64,000 bases of DNA, taken from Allobosea sp. 117 (GTDB lineage: Bacteria > Pseudomonadota > Alphaproteobacteria > Rhizobiales > Xanthobacteraceae). The notes under the pieces are model-generated. The model was not told the DNA's origin. It was given only the letters and a program-made list of their open reading frames with translations, and made no database searches. Positions 6,871-17,068 of the stretch are shown here, piece after piece (position 1 is the stretch's first letter; every line of letters begins with the position of its first letter). The position numbers were made by a program, and so were the translations under genes. The DNA is taken from assembly GCF_000702305.1 (NCBI RefSeq), contig NZ_JNLC01000011.1, positions 186,001 through 250,000 of the forward strand, read 5' to 3'.

Positions 6871-8580
6871 TCAGTCGGCCTTCTCGTTGGCCTTCTTCAG
6901 CGCGGCGCCGAGGATGTCGCCGAGCGAGGCGCCCGAATCGGACGAACCGAACTGGGCCACCGCCTCCTTCTCCTCGGCGATCTCCAGCGCCTTGATCGAG
7001 ACCTGCACCTTGCGCGCCTTGCGGTCGAACAGGGTGACGCGGGCATCGAACTTGTCGCCGACCGCGAAGCGCTCGGGGCGCTGGTCGCCGCGGTCGCGGG
7101 CGAGCTCGGAGCGCTTCACGAAGGTCGACATGTCGGAGCCGACGATCTTCACCTCGACGCCGCCGTCCTTCACGTCGGTGACCTCGCAGGTGACGATCGC
7201 GCCCTTCCTCAGCTCGCCGGCATCGGCGAAGGGGTCGCCCGCCAGTTGCTTCACGCCGAGCGAGATGCGCTCCTTCTCGACGTCGACGTCGAGCACCACC
7301 GCCTTGATGATGTCGCCCTTCTTGAACTCGTCGATGACCTGCTCGCCCGGACGGTTCCAGTCGAGGTCGGACAGGTGCACCATGCCGTCGACGTCGCCGT
7401 CGAGGCCGAGGAAGAGACCGAACTCGGTCTTGTTCTTGACCTCGCCTTCCACCGTGGCGCCGGCCGGATACTTCTCGGCGAAGGCCTCCCACGGGTTCTG
7501 CAGGGTCTGCTTGAGGCCGAGCGAGATGCGGCGCTTGACCGGATCCACCTCGAGGATCGCGACCTCAACCTCCTGCGAGGTGGAGACGATCTTGCCGGGG
7601 TGGACGTTCTTCTTGGTCCAGCTCATCTCGGAGACGTGGATGAGGCCCTCGATGCCCGGCTCCAGCTCGACGAACGCGCCGTAGTCGGTGATGTTGGTCA
7701 CGCGGCCCTTGAAGCGGGCGCCGACCGGGTACTTGGCCTCGATGCCCTCCCACGGATCGCCGAGCAGCTGCTTCATGCCGAGCGAGATGCGGTGGGTCTC
7801 GTGGTTGATCTTGATGATCTTGACCTTCACCGTCTGGCCGATGTTCAGCACCTCGGTCGGATGGTTGACGCGGCGCCAGGCGATGTCGGTGACGTGCAGC
7901 AGGCCGTCAATGCCGCCGAGGTCGACGAACGCACCGTAGTCGGTGATGTTCTTCACGACGCCGTCGATGACCTGACCCTCTTCGAGGTTCTGCACCAGCT
8001 CGTGGCGCTGCTCGGCGCGGGTCTCTTCCAGCACGGTGCGGCGGGAGACGACGATGTTGCCGCGGCGCCGGTCCATCTTGAGGATCTGGAAGGGCTGCGG
8101 GTTGTGCATCAGCGGGCCGACGTCGCGGATCGGACGGATGTCGACCTGCGAGCGCGGCAGGAAGGCCACGGCGCCGTCGAGATCGACGGTGAAGCCGCCC
8201 TTCACCTGGTTGAAGATGACGCCCGTCACCTTCTCCTGCGCGTCGAACGCCTTTTCGAGGCGGACCCAGCTCTCCTCGCGGCGCGCCTTGTCGCGCGAGA
8301 GGACGGCCTCGCCCAGCGCGTTCTCGACGCGCTCCAGATAGACCTCGACCTCGTCGCCGACCTTCAGCGTCGAGTCGCGGCCGGGGCCGGAAAATTCACG
8401 CAGCGCCACGCGACCCTCGGTCTTCAGACCGATGTCGATGATGGCGAGGTCCTTCTCGATGGCGACGATGGTGCCCTTGACCACCGAGCCTTCGGCGAGC
8501 TCGGCCTGGCCGAAGCTCTCCTCGAGCATGGCGGCGAAGTCTTCGCGGGACGGGTTGAATGCGGTTTGCGTAGCGGACAT
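6871..8580 (-). CDS. rpsA: 30S ribosomal protein S1
   Basis: Ribosomal protein S1 binds mRNA leaders on the 30S subunit and is needed for initiation on most structured mRNAs. The 569-residue protein has six S1/OB-fold repeats: two divergent N-terminal ones (GSVVKGTIVAIEKDLAIIDIG; VTGVIFNQVKGGFTVDLDG) and four canonical ones with DYGAFVDLGGIDGLLHVTDI, DYGAFVELEPGIEGLIHVSEMSW, EFGLFLGLDGDVDGMVHLSDLDW and VEVKIVGSDMSTFVKRSEL. Length and architecture are standard for Alphaproteobacteria. Start ATG 8580 has AGGAG six bases upstream. The leader carries two strong hairpins, and a strong terminator follows. The usual aroA-cmk-rpsA order is kept but two genes are inserted before rpsA. Confidence 0.97.
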   Translation of the reverse strand: MSATQTAFNPSREDFAAMLEESFGQAELAEGSVVKGTIVAIEKDLAIIDIGLKTEGRVALREFSGPGRDSTLKVGDEVEVYLERVENALGEAVLSRDKARREESWVRLEKAFDAQEKVTGVIFNQVKGGFTVDLDGAVAFLPRSQVDIRPIRDVGPLMHNPQPFQILKMDRRRGNIVVSRRTVLEETRAEQRHELVQNLEEGQVIDGVVKNITDYGAFVDLGGIDGLLHVTDIAWRRVNHPTEVLNIGQTVKVKIIKINHETHRISLGMKQLLGDPWEGIEAKYPVGARFKGRVTNITDYGAFVELEPGIEGLIHVSEMSWTKKNVHPGKIVSTSQEVEVAILEVDPVKRRISLGLKQTLQNPWEAFAEKYPAGATVEGEVKNKTEFGLFLGLDGDVDGMVHLSDLDWNRPGEQVIDEFKKGDIIKAVVLDVDVEKERISLGVKQLAGDPFADAGELRKGAIVTCEVTDVKDGGVEVKIVGSDMSTFVKRSELARDRGDQRPERFAVGDKFDARVTLFDRKARKVQVSIKALEIAEEKEAVAQFGSSDSGASLGDILGAALKKANEKAD

Positions 8581-8946
8581 TTAAGCTCCTGTCGCCAGGG
8601 TCTTGCGCCGGTTGCGGTTCATGGGCGCCTTGCGTCTCCCACGGGCGCCGGGTCTGGCGATCCCGGCGCTGCCCGGGAGCGAACCCGGGCCCGGCGCGTG
8701 GCCGTGAGGAACGAGGCGTGGAATGTCGGGTCGTCTCGATGCGGGCCGGATTCTCAAGGGCCGCGCATCGCGCGTGCCGGACACCGGACGACGGCCGTGG
8801 GAAGCGAGCCTCCTAGCAGCGAAGGCGCGTCTGCCGCACCTCCGGCTTCCCGAAAAAGCCGTCCAGCCCAAAGATGGTGGCTCGGACGGGCCGTGCAATA
8901 GCGCAGGGGGCGTGCATTGGCAAGGCTTTGCGGTTCAGAACGGCCG
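8581..8946 (-). promoter_or_regulatory. rpsA leader: hairpins and promoter candidate
   Basis: No gene is seen in these 366 bases. On the minus strand, TTGCCA (8918-8923), 17 bases, then TATTGC (8895-8900) is a sigma-70-like candidate that would give a leader of about 310 bases. Inside the leader are two consecutive perfect hairpins: an eight-base-pair stem (8645-8652 with 8662-8669) and a seven-base-pair stem (8671-8677 with 8684-8690). E. coli rpsA is autoregulated through a hairpin-rich leader, so a similar role is possible. No T-run follows, which argues against simple terminators. Confidence 0.4.
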
Positions 8947-9165
8947 CTAACGGCGCTTCGCCCGCACGATGGCGGCGGTGGCGAGCAGGATCGCGCTGGT
9001 GGCGACGCCCCAGCAGATGATGTCCGCCGGCGTCAGCCGATAAGAGCCGCGCAGCGACACGAAGCGCCCGACATTCAGCTCGAACGCGCCCCGCATCTCC
9101 TCGGGGTGGGTGACGGGCGGTGATGCCGTTTCATCAGGAGCGGCGGTCACGTCGGCGGGCGGCAT
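8947..9165 (-). CDS. Small single-span membrane protein, unknown
   Basis: A 72-residue protein with a Pro/Thr/Asp-rich start, one hydrophobic segment near residues 46-67 (DIICWGVATSAILLATAAIV) and a basic end (RAKRR). By the positive-inside rule the C-terminus should be cytoplasmic. The start ATG 9165 has GAGGA at fitting distance. I do not recognise a family. It lies between the CMD-family gene (127 bases upstream) and the rpsA leader, and may be read through from cmk. The low complexity of the first half keeps confidence moderate. Confidence 0.5.
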   Translation of the reverse strand: MPPADVTAAPDETASPPVTHPEEMRGAFELNVGRFVSLRGSYRLTPADIICWGVATSAILLATAAIVRAKRR

Positions 9166-9291
9166 GGGCTGTCCTCGGGGGAACGAGCACCAACGCTACT
9201 GCCGGCGGGAGTGCGGGACAATGCCGATGGAAGCCGCACGCGATGCCACCCGATGCAGGGGCGACGCACCCGCGCGCCCCTCTCAGGGCAC

Positions 9292-9753
9292 TCACGGCGT
9301 GTCCCTCTCCGCAAACACCCGCTTCGCCACGAACAGGGCGTCGAGCGCGGCCGGGAAGCCGGCGTAGAGGGCCATCTGCATGATGGCCTCGACCACCTCC
9401 TCGCGGGTGGCGCCGACATTCAGCGCCGAGCCGATATGCACCTCCAGCTCGCGCTCGGCGTGGCCGAGGCAGACGAGGCCGGCGACGGTGGCGAGCATGC
9501 GGGTGCGCAGATCGAGACCGGGGCGCGAATAGATGTCGCCATAGCCGAACTCGAAGATGTAGCGCGCAAAGTCCGGCGCCACGTCGGCGAGCGCCGCCAT
9601 CACCTCCTCGCCCGAGCGGCCGGTGATCTGCGAGAGCCGCGCTTTGCCGCGCGCCAGCCGGTCGTCGGTGGCCGTCGACAGCGCCTCGGGCCCGGCACCG
9701 GCCGGATCGTCGCCGCCACCCCCGGCACCGGGCCGATTGCCCTGATCCTTCAT
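9292..9753 (-). CDS. Carboxymuconolactone decarboxylase (CMD) family protein
   Basis: A 153-residue protein of the CMD/PcaC-like fold: an all-helical protein with VAPDFARYIFEFGYGDIYSRPGLDLRTRMLATVAGLVCLG, then ELEVHIGSALNVGATREEVVEAIMQMALYAGFPAALDAL, the family core. It lacks a CxxC pair, so it is not an AhpD-type peroxidase, and it fits the gamma-carboxymuconolactone decarboxylase-like branch, whose members often have unknown substrates. A Gly/Pro-rich stretch of about 30 residues precedes the domain. It starts 47 bases after cmk on the same strand. The protocatechuate genes that would support a PcaC role are absent here, so the activity remains open. Confidence 0.8.
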   Translation of the reverse strand: MKDQGNRPGAGGGGDDPAGAGPEALSTATDDRLARGKARLSQITGRSGEEVMAALADVAPDFARYIFEFGYGDIYSRPGLDLRTRMLATVAGLVCLGHAERELEVHIGSALNVGATREEVVEAIMQMALYAGFPAALDALFVAKRVFAERDTP

Positions 9754-9800
9754 GCGCTTGCCCTCGCTTTCCGCGCCGCCGGGCGCCTGTCGTGCCGCGG

Positions 9801-11914
<2,114 letters not shown>

Positions 11915-12028
11915 TCACCGCCGGGCGGCCGATGGCGCGGCGGGTCTTGAATCCGGTCTTGACTCCGCCACATGCTCGGTTCAATGGGAGCACCCTTCAT
12001 TCACCACCGTATTTCCGAGGCCTCACAC

Positions 12029-12436
12029 GTGGCGAAGCCCGAACTCGGCACCAAGCGCATCTGTCCCGTCACCGGGCGGAAGTTCTACGACCTGAACAAG
12101 GACCCGGTGATCTCGCCCTATACCGGCCAGATCGTCCCGATCACCGCTCCCGTCACCCGCGGCGGCAGCCGCGCCGAAGCCGCCCGCGTGGTGCCGGAAG
12201 CCGCCCCGGACACCGAGCTGGAGGAAGCCGGCGACGTCGAGCTGGTCTCGCTGGAGGATGCCGACGAGGAAGCCGCCGGCAGCTCGAAGACCGCCGCCGC
12301 GACCGACGACGACATCGAGATCGAGGACGACGTCGAGACGGACGACGACGATACCTTCCTCGAGGAGGACGAGGACGGCGACGACGACGTCACCGACCTG
12401 ATCGGCGACGGGCTCGAGGACGACGAGGAGCCGTGA
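12029..12436 (+). CDS. TIGR02300 (FYDLN acid) family protein
   Basis: A 135-residue protein with a conserved basic N-terminal third (KPELGTKRICPVTGRKFYDLNKDPVISPYTG) and a very acidic tail with many Asp/Glu runs (for example DDDIEIEDDVETDDDD). This is the alphaproteobacterial TIGR02300 family, named for its FYDLN motif; function is unknown. The CPVTGRKFYDL block resembles half of a zinc ribbon. GTG 12029 is chosen because CGAGG lies eight bases upstream and the family begins at (V)AKPELGTKR; an ATG at 11972 adds an unconserved extension. It is divergent to aroA, an arrangement common in the order, and is followed by a GC hairpin. Confidence 0.85.
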   Translation: MAKPELGTKRICPVTGRKFYDLNKDPVISPYTGQIVPITAPVTRGGSRAEAARVVPEAAPDTELEEAGDVELVSLEDADEEAAGSSKTAAATDDDIEIEDDVETDDDDTFLEEDEDGDDDVTDLIGDGLEDDEEP

Positions 12437-12451
12437 TCTTCCGGCCCTGAA

Positions 12452-12474
12452 CGCGCCCGCGAATGGCGGGCGCG
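12452..12474 (+). terminator. GC hairpin after the FYDLN-protein gene
   Basis: A perfect nine-base-pair stem CGCGCCCGC/GCGGGCGCG with a five-base loop, 15 bases after the stop at 12436. There is no T-run, so it is a possible termination or 3'-end stabilising structure rather than a canonical terminator. Confidence 0.4.
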
Positions 12475-12642
12475 GGCGCGGCGTGCGAAAAAGACATCGC
12501 GCCTCGCACGGCGAGGCTTGCAGTCCGCCGCACCATGTGCTTTACGACCGTTCCGCCGTGGGCAGAGCCCTCGGCGATCCGCCGGACGAGACGTCCCATA
12601 TGCGATGGCACACGCTGCCTCGCGCGTCCGGCAACCCCCGGT

Positions 12643-12718
<76 letters not shown>

Positions 12719-12957
12719 GTTCTTCCAATCGACAGATCGACGCGAGCGTCCGGCTGACGGCGACACGGCTGCTGCCGGCAGCAGCTCCTCCTCGCCGCCT
12801 CAGCCTTCAATGACAGCGGCAGCGCTGCATCATCATCCCGCCTCAATGGGCTGCGCAGCCTGCGCGGATCGAACCAAACGGAAGGTGCCGCGTTGATGCC
12901 AGCCCGGCGCCCGCCGGCAAGCAGGCCGCCCTGTCGCGGGCGGCGCGAGGTGTGTGC

Positions 12958-14427
12958 ATGATGAGTTACGGACGCGGCGACCGGGCGGCCTTCGGGCCTG
13001 CTGCATGGTCGCGGATCGCCATGGCGCTTGCGATCGGCTGGAACGCCACCATTGCCCCCGCCATGGCGCAGCCGGCGCCCCCGGCCGCAGCACCGGGGAT
13101 CGGTGCGGGCACCTCGACAACACCGCCGCCGCCCGAAGGCGGACAGCCGCCGGCCCCGCCGCAGGCGCAAGGCCAGCCCCAGGGCCAACCGCAGCCCCAG
13201 GGTCAGGCACAGGCGCAGCCGGACGCGCAGGAAAAGCCCTACACGCTCTCCGACCTCACACATCTTCTGGCGCCGATCGCGCTCTATCCCGACACGCTGC
13301 TGGCGCTCATCCTGCCGGCCAGCACGGTGCCGCTCGACATCGTCCATGCCGACCGCTGGCTCGACGCCAATGAGGAGGCGGTGAAGCGCGGCGACTTCAG
13401 CGGCGTCGACGCCTCGAACTGGGAGATGTCGGTGCAGGCGCTGGCGCGCTTTCCCGACATCGTCCGCATGCTGGCCGACAATCTCGAATGGACCGAATCG
13501 CTCGGCATGGCCTTCGCGATGCAGCCCGACGACGTCACCGCCGCGGTGCAGATCCTGCGCGCGCAGGCGCACAGCCGCGGCAATCTCAGCTCCACGCCCC
13601 AGCAGGTGGTGAATGTGCGGCAGGAAGGCAGCACGCCGATCATCACCATCCTGCCGGCCAACCCCGAGCTCATCTACGTGCCGGTCTACGATTCCTCGAC
13701 GGTGTTCACGACCGCCGCGGTCGGCGCCGTCGCCTTCGCGGCCGGCATCGCGGTGGGCTCGTACTGGAACGACCGCTGGGGCTGGGACGACCGGCGCTGG
13801 CGCTCCGTCGCGGTGCCGCGGCCCGGCTGGCGGCCACCGCCGCAATGGAACCCCTATCGCAGCCGCCCCGGCGTGCCGCCTTCCGAATGGGGCCCGCGTC
13901 CCAATGCCGGCATCTACGACAATCGCCGGCCCGGGCCGGCGGCCCGTCCGCCGGGGTGGGCGCCGGCAGGCCCGTCGGGCGGGGGGCCCTCGGGTGCGGG
14001 AATGCGCCCGCGCCCCGGCATGCCGCCGGCGCCCGGCGCGGTGCCAAGCCGAGTGCCGCCCCCGAGCCGCGCGGTCGAACGGCCGTCAGGTCCGGCCGGA
14101 TCTCCGCCTTCCGCCCGCCAGCCGGCGCGCGACCGTGGCCCGGCGATGCGCCCGGACCGTCCGGCGCCCTCGTCGCGTCCCGCCGCTTCCGGACGCCCGG
14201 CCCCGAGCTACCGGCCGCCGCAGCGCGAAGCGCGGCCGCCAAGGCAGATGCAGGCGCGCCCAAGCCCGAGTGGGCCGCCGCGGGAATTCCGCCAGCCGCG
14301 ACCCCAGCGCCCGCAGCCGCAGATGCGGCAGGGTTCCGGACGGCCGCCGCCGCAGGCGAAGCCGCGTCCCAGCGCGCCCCAGCAGCAGAAGGGTCGTCCG
14401 CAGCCCAAATGGCAGCCGGAACGCTGA
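12958..14427 (+). CDS. DUF3300 domain-containing exported protein with Pro/Arg-rich tail
   Basis: About 489 residues. A signal peptide ends near NATIAPAMAQ. After a Pro/Gln-rich spacer the DUF3300 domain spans about residues 95-260: LSDLTHLLAPIALYPDTLLALILPASTVPLDIVHADRWL, DASNWEMSVQALARFPDIVRMLADNLEWTESLGMAFAMQPDDVTAAVQILR, and YVPVYDSSTVF. A Gly/Ala segment follows, then YWNDRWGWDDRRW and about 200 residues of Pro/Arg/Gln-rich low complexity. DUF3300 proteins are secreted or periplasmic with no known function. ATG 12958 has GAGG seven bases upstream; ATG 12961 is equally possible. An 11-base-pair hairpin follows the stop. Confidence 0.85.
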   Translation: MMSYGRGDRAAFGPAAWSRIAMALAIGWNATIAPAMAQPAPPAAAPGIGAGTSTTPPPPEGGQPPAPPQAQGQPQGQPQPQGQAQAQPDAQEKPYTLSDLTHLLAPIALYPDTLLALILPASTVPLDIVHADRWLDANEEAVKRGDFSGVDASNWEMSVQALARFPDIVRMLADNLEWTESLGMAFAMQPDDVTAAVQILRAQAHSRGNLSSTPQQVVNVRQEGSTPIITILPANPELIYVPVYDSSTVFTTAAVGAVAFAAGIAVGSYWNDRWGWDDRRWRSVAVPRPGWRPPPQWNPYRSRPGVPPSEWGPRPNAGIYDNRRPGPAARPPGWAPAGPSGGGPSGAGMRPRPGMPPAPGAVPSRVPPPSRAVERPSGPAGSPPSARQPARDRGPAMRPDRPAPSSRPAASGRPAPSYRPPQREARPPRQMQARPSPSGPPREFRQPRPQRPQPQMRQGSGRPPPQAKPRPSAPQQQKGRPQPKWQPER

Positions 14428-14448
14428 GACGCGAGCAGCCATGACAGC

Positions 14449-14473
14449 CTGCCACACCGGATCGGTGTGGCAG
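14449..14473. terminator. Hairpin between convergent DUF3300 and kefB-like genes
   Basis: A perfect 11-base-pair inverted repeat CTGCCACACCG/CGGTGTGGCAG with a three-base loop, placed in the 53-base gap between two convergent genes. It lacks a T-run on either side but its position suggests bidirectional termination. Confidence 0.6.
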
Positions 14474-14480
14474 CTCGCGG

Positions 14481-16313
14481 TCAGGACGAGAAGCGCGTCT
14501 CGTCCTTGAGCACGTCTTCGGCTTCCGGGTTGAGCGCCTCGGCGCTGCGGCCGGGCTGGACCAGGGGTTCGGGTTCGGCGCGGCGGGCGGGGCCGTAATC
14601 GGTGCCCGTCGCCTCCTGGCGCAGCAGCCGCTCGCGGTCGCGCACGCGCACCTCGTCGACCACCGCCTTGGCCCGCTCGACATCGACGCCGGTCGCCTCC
14701 AGCGCCCCGCCGCCAAAGGAGAGGGCCGATTCCAGCGTCTCGCGGATCTCATAGTCGACGCCCTTGGCGCGCAGGGAGAGCGTGTGGGTGCGATCGTAGG
14801 AGCGCACATGCAGGCGCACATCCGGCCAGTTGCTGCGGATGAGCTCGACGATGCGGTCGGTGGTCTCGCGCCGGTCGACACAGACCGCCACCACCCGCAC
14901 CCGCTCGACGCCGGCGGCGCGCAGCACCTCGGGGCGGGTGCCGTCGCCGTAATAGATGCGGAAGCCGAAGCGCCCGGCGCTCTGGATCATCTCGACGTCG
15001 TTGTCGATGATGGTCACCTCCAACCCCTGCGCCAGCAGGCATTGCGAGACGATCTGGCCGAAGCGGCCGAAGCCGACCAGCAGCACCGAGCCGCGCGCGT
15101 CCGAGAAATCGTCGAAGGCCTTGAGCTTGGGCTTGGCCTCCAGCCGCCGGGCGAGGCGCTCGCCGAGCAACGCCACCGGCGGGCCGAGCAGCATGGTGAG
15201 CGCCGCGCAGGCCGCCAGCATGTCGGTCTGGCGGGTCGAGAGCAGGCCGAGCCCCGCCGCGATCGGGAACAGCACGAAGGAGAACTCGCCGGCCGAGGTG
15301 AGCACCGAGGCGGAGCGCACCGCATCCGCGCGCGTGCCATCGGACAGGCGGAACACCGCCCAGACCGACACCGCCTTCACCGCGGTGACCAGCACGGTGC
15401 CGACCACCAGGAACGGCGCGTTGGCGATCACCACCTCCAGATTCATGGACATGCCGACGCCCATGAAGAACAGGGCCAGAAGCAGACCGCGGAAGGCGTC
15501 GACATTGGCCTCCAGCTCGTGGCGGAAGGTCGATTCCGACATCACCACGCCGGCGAGGAAGGCGCCGAGCGCCATCGACATGCCGACCGAGGCCATCAAC
15601 GCGCCGGCGCCGAGCACCACGAGGAGCGCCGCCGCGGTCATCACCTCGCGCGCGCCGCTGCGCGCCAGCACCCCGAAAATGGGGTTCAGCAGATAGCGCC
15701 CGGCCGCCACCACGATGGCGACGGCCAGCAGCACCAGCGCGACATGGCCGATGGCGTTGGCGAGCGTCTGCTCCTCATGGGTGCCGGGCGCCAGCAGCGG
15801 CATCAGCGCGATCAGCGGCACCACCGCCATGTCCTGATAGAGCAGCACCGCGAAGGCGCGCTGGCCGTAAGGCTGCGAGAGGCCGTTGCGGTCCTCCAGC
15901 AGTTGCAGGGCGATGGAGGTCGCGGACAGCGCCAAGGCGAGGCCGGCGACGAGGGCGGCCCGCCAGCCGAAGCCGGCGCCGAGATAATGGGTGAGGGCGG
16001 CAATCGCGAGGCCGGAGGCGAGGAGCTGGGCGGTGCCGAGGCCGAAGATCGTGCGGCGCAGGGCCAGCAGGCGGCTCAACCGCAATTCGAGGCCGATGAC
16101 GAAGAGCAGCAGGACGACGCCGATTTCGGCGACGGTGAGGATGCGCTCGGGATTGTTGAAGGCGCCGAAGCCCGAAGGACCGATGGCAACGCCGGCGATG
16201 AGATAGCCGACGATGGGCGAGAGGCCGAGGCGCTTGGCCATCGGCACGGCGATCACCGCCGTCACCAGGAAGATCAGCGCGCCGACCAGCAGGTCCTGTG
16301 CTTCACCATGCAT
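14481..16313 (-). CDS. CPA2-family cation:proton antiporter, KefB/KefC-like
   Basis: A 610-residue inner-membrane antiporter. Residues 1-380 form about 12-13 helices of the Na+/H+ exchanger fold (SPIVGYLIAGVAIGPSGFG; LALSATSIALQLLEDR; GAFLAGVVMSES; LTSAGEFSFVLFPIA). Residues from about 400 form a RCK/TrkA-N domain: GSVLLVGFGRFGQIVSQ (GxGxxG), VTIIDNDVEMI, and YGDGTRPEVLRAAGVERV. This is the architecture of glutathione-gated K+ efflux systems KefB/KefC. An ancillary KefF/G gene is not adjacent; gshB elsewhere in the window makes the ligand pathway present. ATG 16313 (MHGEAQDLLVGALIF) is chosen because GGAG precedes it; the upstream in-frame ATG at 16352 adds an unconserved basic extension. Confidence 0.88.
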   Translation of the reverse strand: MHGEAQDLLVGALIFLVTAVIAVPMAKRLGLSPIVGYLIAGVAIGPSGFGAFNNPERILTVAEIGVVLLLFVIGLELRLSRLLALRRTIFGLGTAQLLASGLAIAALTHYLGAGFGWRAALVAGLALALSATSIALQLLEDRNGLSQPYGQRAFAVLLYQDMAVVPLIALMPLLAPGTHEEQTLANAIGHVALVLLAVAIVVAAGRYLLNPIFGVLARSGAREVMTAAALLVVLGAGALMASVGMSMALGAFLAGVVMSESTFRHELEANVDAFRGLLLALFFMGVGMSMNLEVVIANAPFLVVGTVLVTAVKAVSVWAVFRLSDGTRADAVRSASVLTSAGEFSFVLFPIAAGLGLLSTRQTDMLAACAALTMLLGPPVALLGERLARRLEAKPKLKAFDDFSDARGSVLLVGFGRFGQIVSQCLLAQGLEVTIIDNDVEMIQSAGRFGFRIYYGDGTRPEVLRAAGVERVRVVAVCVDRRETTDRIVELIRSNWPDVRLHVRSYDRTHTLSLRAKGVDYEIRETLESALSFGGGALEATGVDVERAKAVVDEVRVRDRERLLRQEATGTDYGPARRAEPEPLVQPGRSAEALNPEAEDVLKDETRFSS

Positions 16314-16605
16314 CCGGCAGCCGCTCCGCTTGCGAAGCGCGGGGCCGCGCATCGACGACGAGAACTATAGGAGCCGGAACCGGCGTGACCATGCCTGGTC
16401 CCGGCAGACGACACATTCCGCGCGGTGATGGCGGAACGATGGTAAGGGAGGTCGCCCGCGCCAGATGGCGCCGGTCGATGGACGATAGATAGCGATTCGC
16501 CGGTGCGACGCCAGCCGGTTTCCGAGAAACCGGCAGATAATGCCGGTTCAAACGGGAATGCTGCGGCCGTAGACGCAGCAGTGGTCGAGCGTTGGATTAA
16601 AGCGA

Positions 16606-16657
16606 AGACGACCATCCTTCGAGGCCCCGCCGTGCGGGGCGCCTCAGGATAACGTCG
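16606..16657. repeat. Intergenic palindrome, second copy of the CATCCTTCGAGG family
   Basis: CCATCCTTCGAGGC, a CCCGCCGTGCGGGG stem-loop and GCCTCAGGAT, with flanking GACGA/CGTCG. It shares the outer CATCC/GGAT and inner GAGG/CCTC plan with the palindrome at 756-802 in the opposite orientation. Confidence 0.6.
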
Positions 16658-16695
16658 CATTTCATCCACCTGCGACGCCTGCACGAATCTATATT

Positions 16696-16711
16696 GTTCC
16701 GGTAACGGAAC
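16696..16711. promoter_or_regulatory. GTTCCG-gtaa-CGGAAC dyad
   Basis: Perfect six-base inverted arms around GTAA, flanked by A/T-rich ATATT and AAATAT. The shape is that of a repressor operator, but no regulator gene is adjacent and it sits about 380 bases from the kefB-like start, so no function is assigned. Confidence 0.3.
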
Positions 16712-16729
16712 GAAATATCTGCCTCGCCG

Positions 16730-16765
16730 AAAATGCCGAACCCCGGCGCGGAGGCCGGGGCTCGG
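16730..16765 (-). terminator. Terminator of the fds operon
   Basis: Stem CCGA-CCCCGGC (16736-16747) with GCCGGGG-TCGG (16754-16765), one internal mismatch. On the minus strand it is followed by CATTTT. It lies 30 bases after the fdsD stop. Confidence 0.7.
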
Positions 16766-16795
16766 TATTCGATCTTGGGAAAGACGCGCCGGCGG

Positions 16796-17068
16796 TCAGT
16801 GATGCGCGCTCGGCCGGGCGGCCGGGATGTTGGCGCGGTCGACCGGCGGCAGCGACTTCAGCGCGTCGAGCACCAACGGCTGGAGACCCTCGCCGCCATT
16901 GGCGGCGATGTAGTCCTCCATGCGCGAGCGCATGCGCGGATCCCAGAAATCCTTGATGTGCTTGGCAATGCCGGGCACCGCCTTGCCATGCTTCTGCGAG
17001 GTGAAGAAGGCGCCGATCTGGTTCGCCATGTAGACGAGGCGGTCCATGGTCTGGTTTTCATGCGACAT
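16796..17068 (-). CDS. fdsD: NAD-dependent formate dehydrogenase delta subunit
   Basis: A 90-residue FdsD protein: MDRLVYMANQIGAFF, then GKAVPGIAKHIKDFWDPRMRSRMEDYI, which is the family core. FdsD is a small cofactor-free subunit found with soluble molybdenum formate dehydrogenases of the FdsGBA type; it is needed for full assembly or activity, although it is not catalytic. It overlaps the end of fdsC/fdhD by 11 bases, so translation is coupled. It is the last gene of the operon and is followed by a terminator. Confidence 0.92.
   Translation of the reverse strand: MSHENQTMDRLVYMANQIGAFFTSQKHGKAVPGIAKHIKDFWDPRMRSRMEDYIAANGGEGLQPLVLDALKSLPPVDRANIPAARPSAHH

Larger units (their letters stand above)
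16314..16795. other. Gene-free interval between kefB-like gene and fdsD
   Basis: No convincing gene in 482 bases. It holds a dispersed palindrome (16606-16657), an operator-like dyad (16696-16711) and the fdsD terminator (16730-16765). The kefB promoter should be in the left part, but no clear -35/-10 pair stands out. Confidence 0.6.

Noticed and set aside
6551-7684. Long plus-strand reading frame continuing from the proline-rich gene through the rpsA region
   Set aside because: Beyond about codon 25 the protein is Arg/Ser-rich antisense translation of rpsA; only the first codons fit the small proline-rich protein.
9292-9753. Calling the CMD-family gene pcaC or an AhpD peroxidase
   Set aside because: There is no CxxC pair for AhpD and no protocatechuate gene nearby, so only the family name is supported.
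12518-12546. TTGCAG with 17-base spacer and TTTACG as a promoter for tRNA-Ala
   Set aside because: The -10 match is poor and the start would be almost 100 bases before the tRNA; not convincing enough to list.
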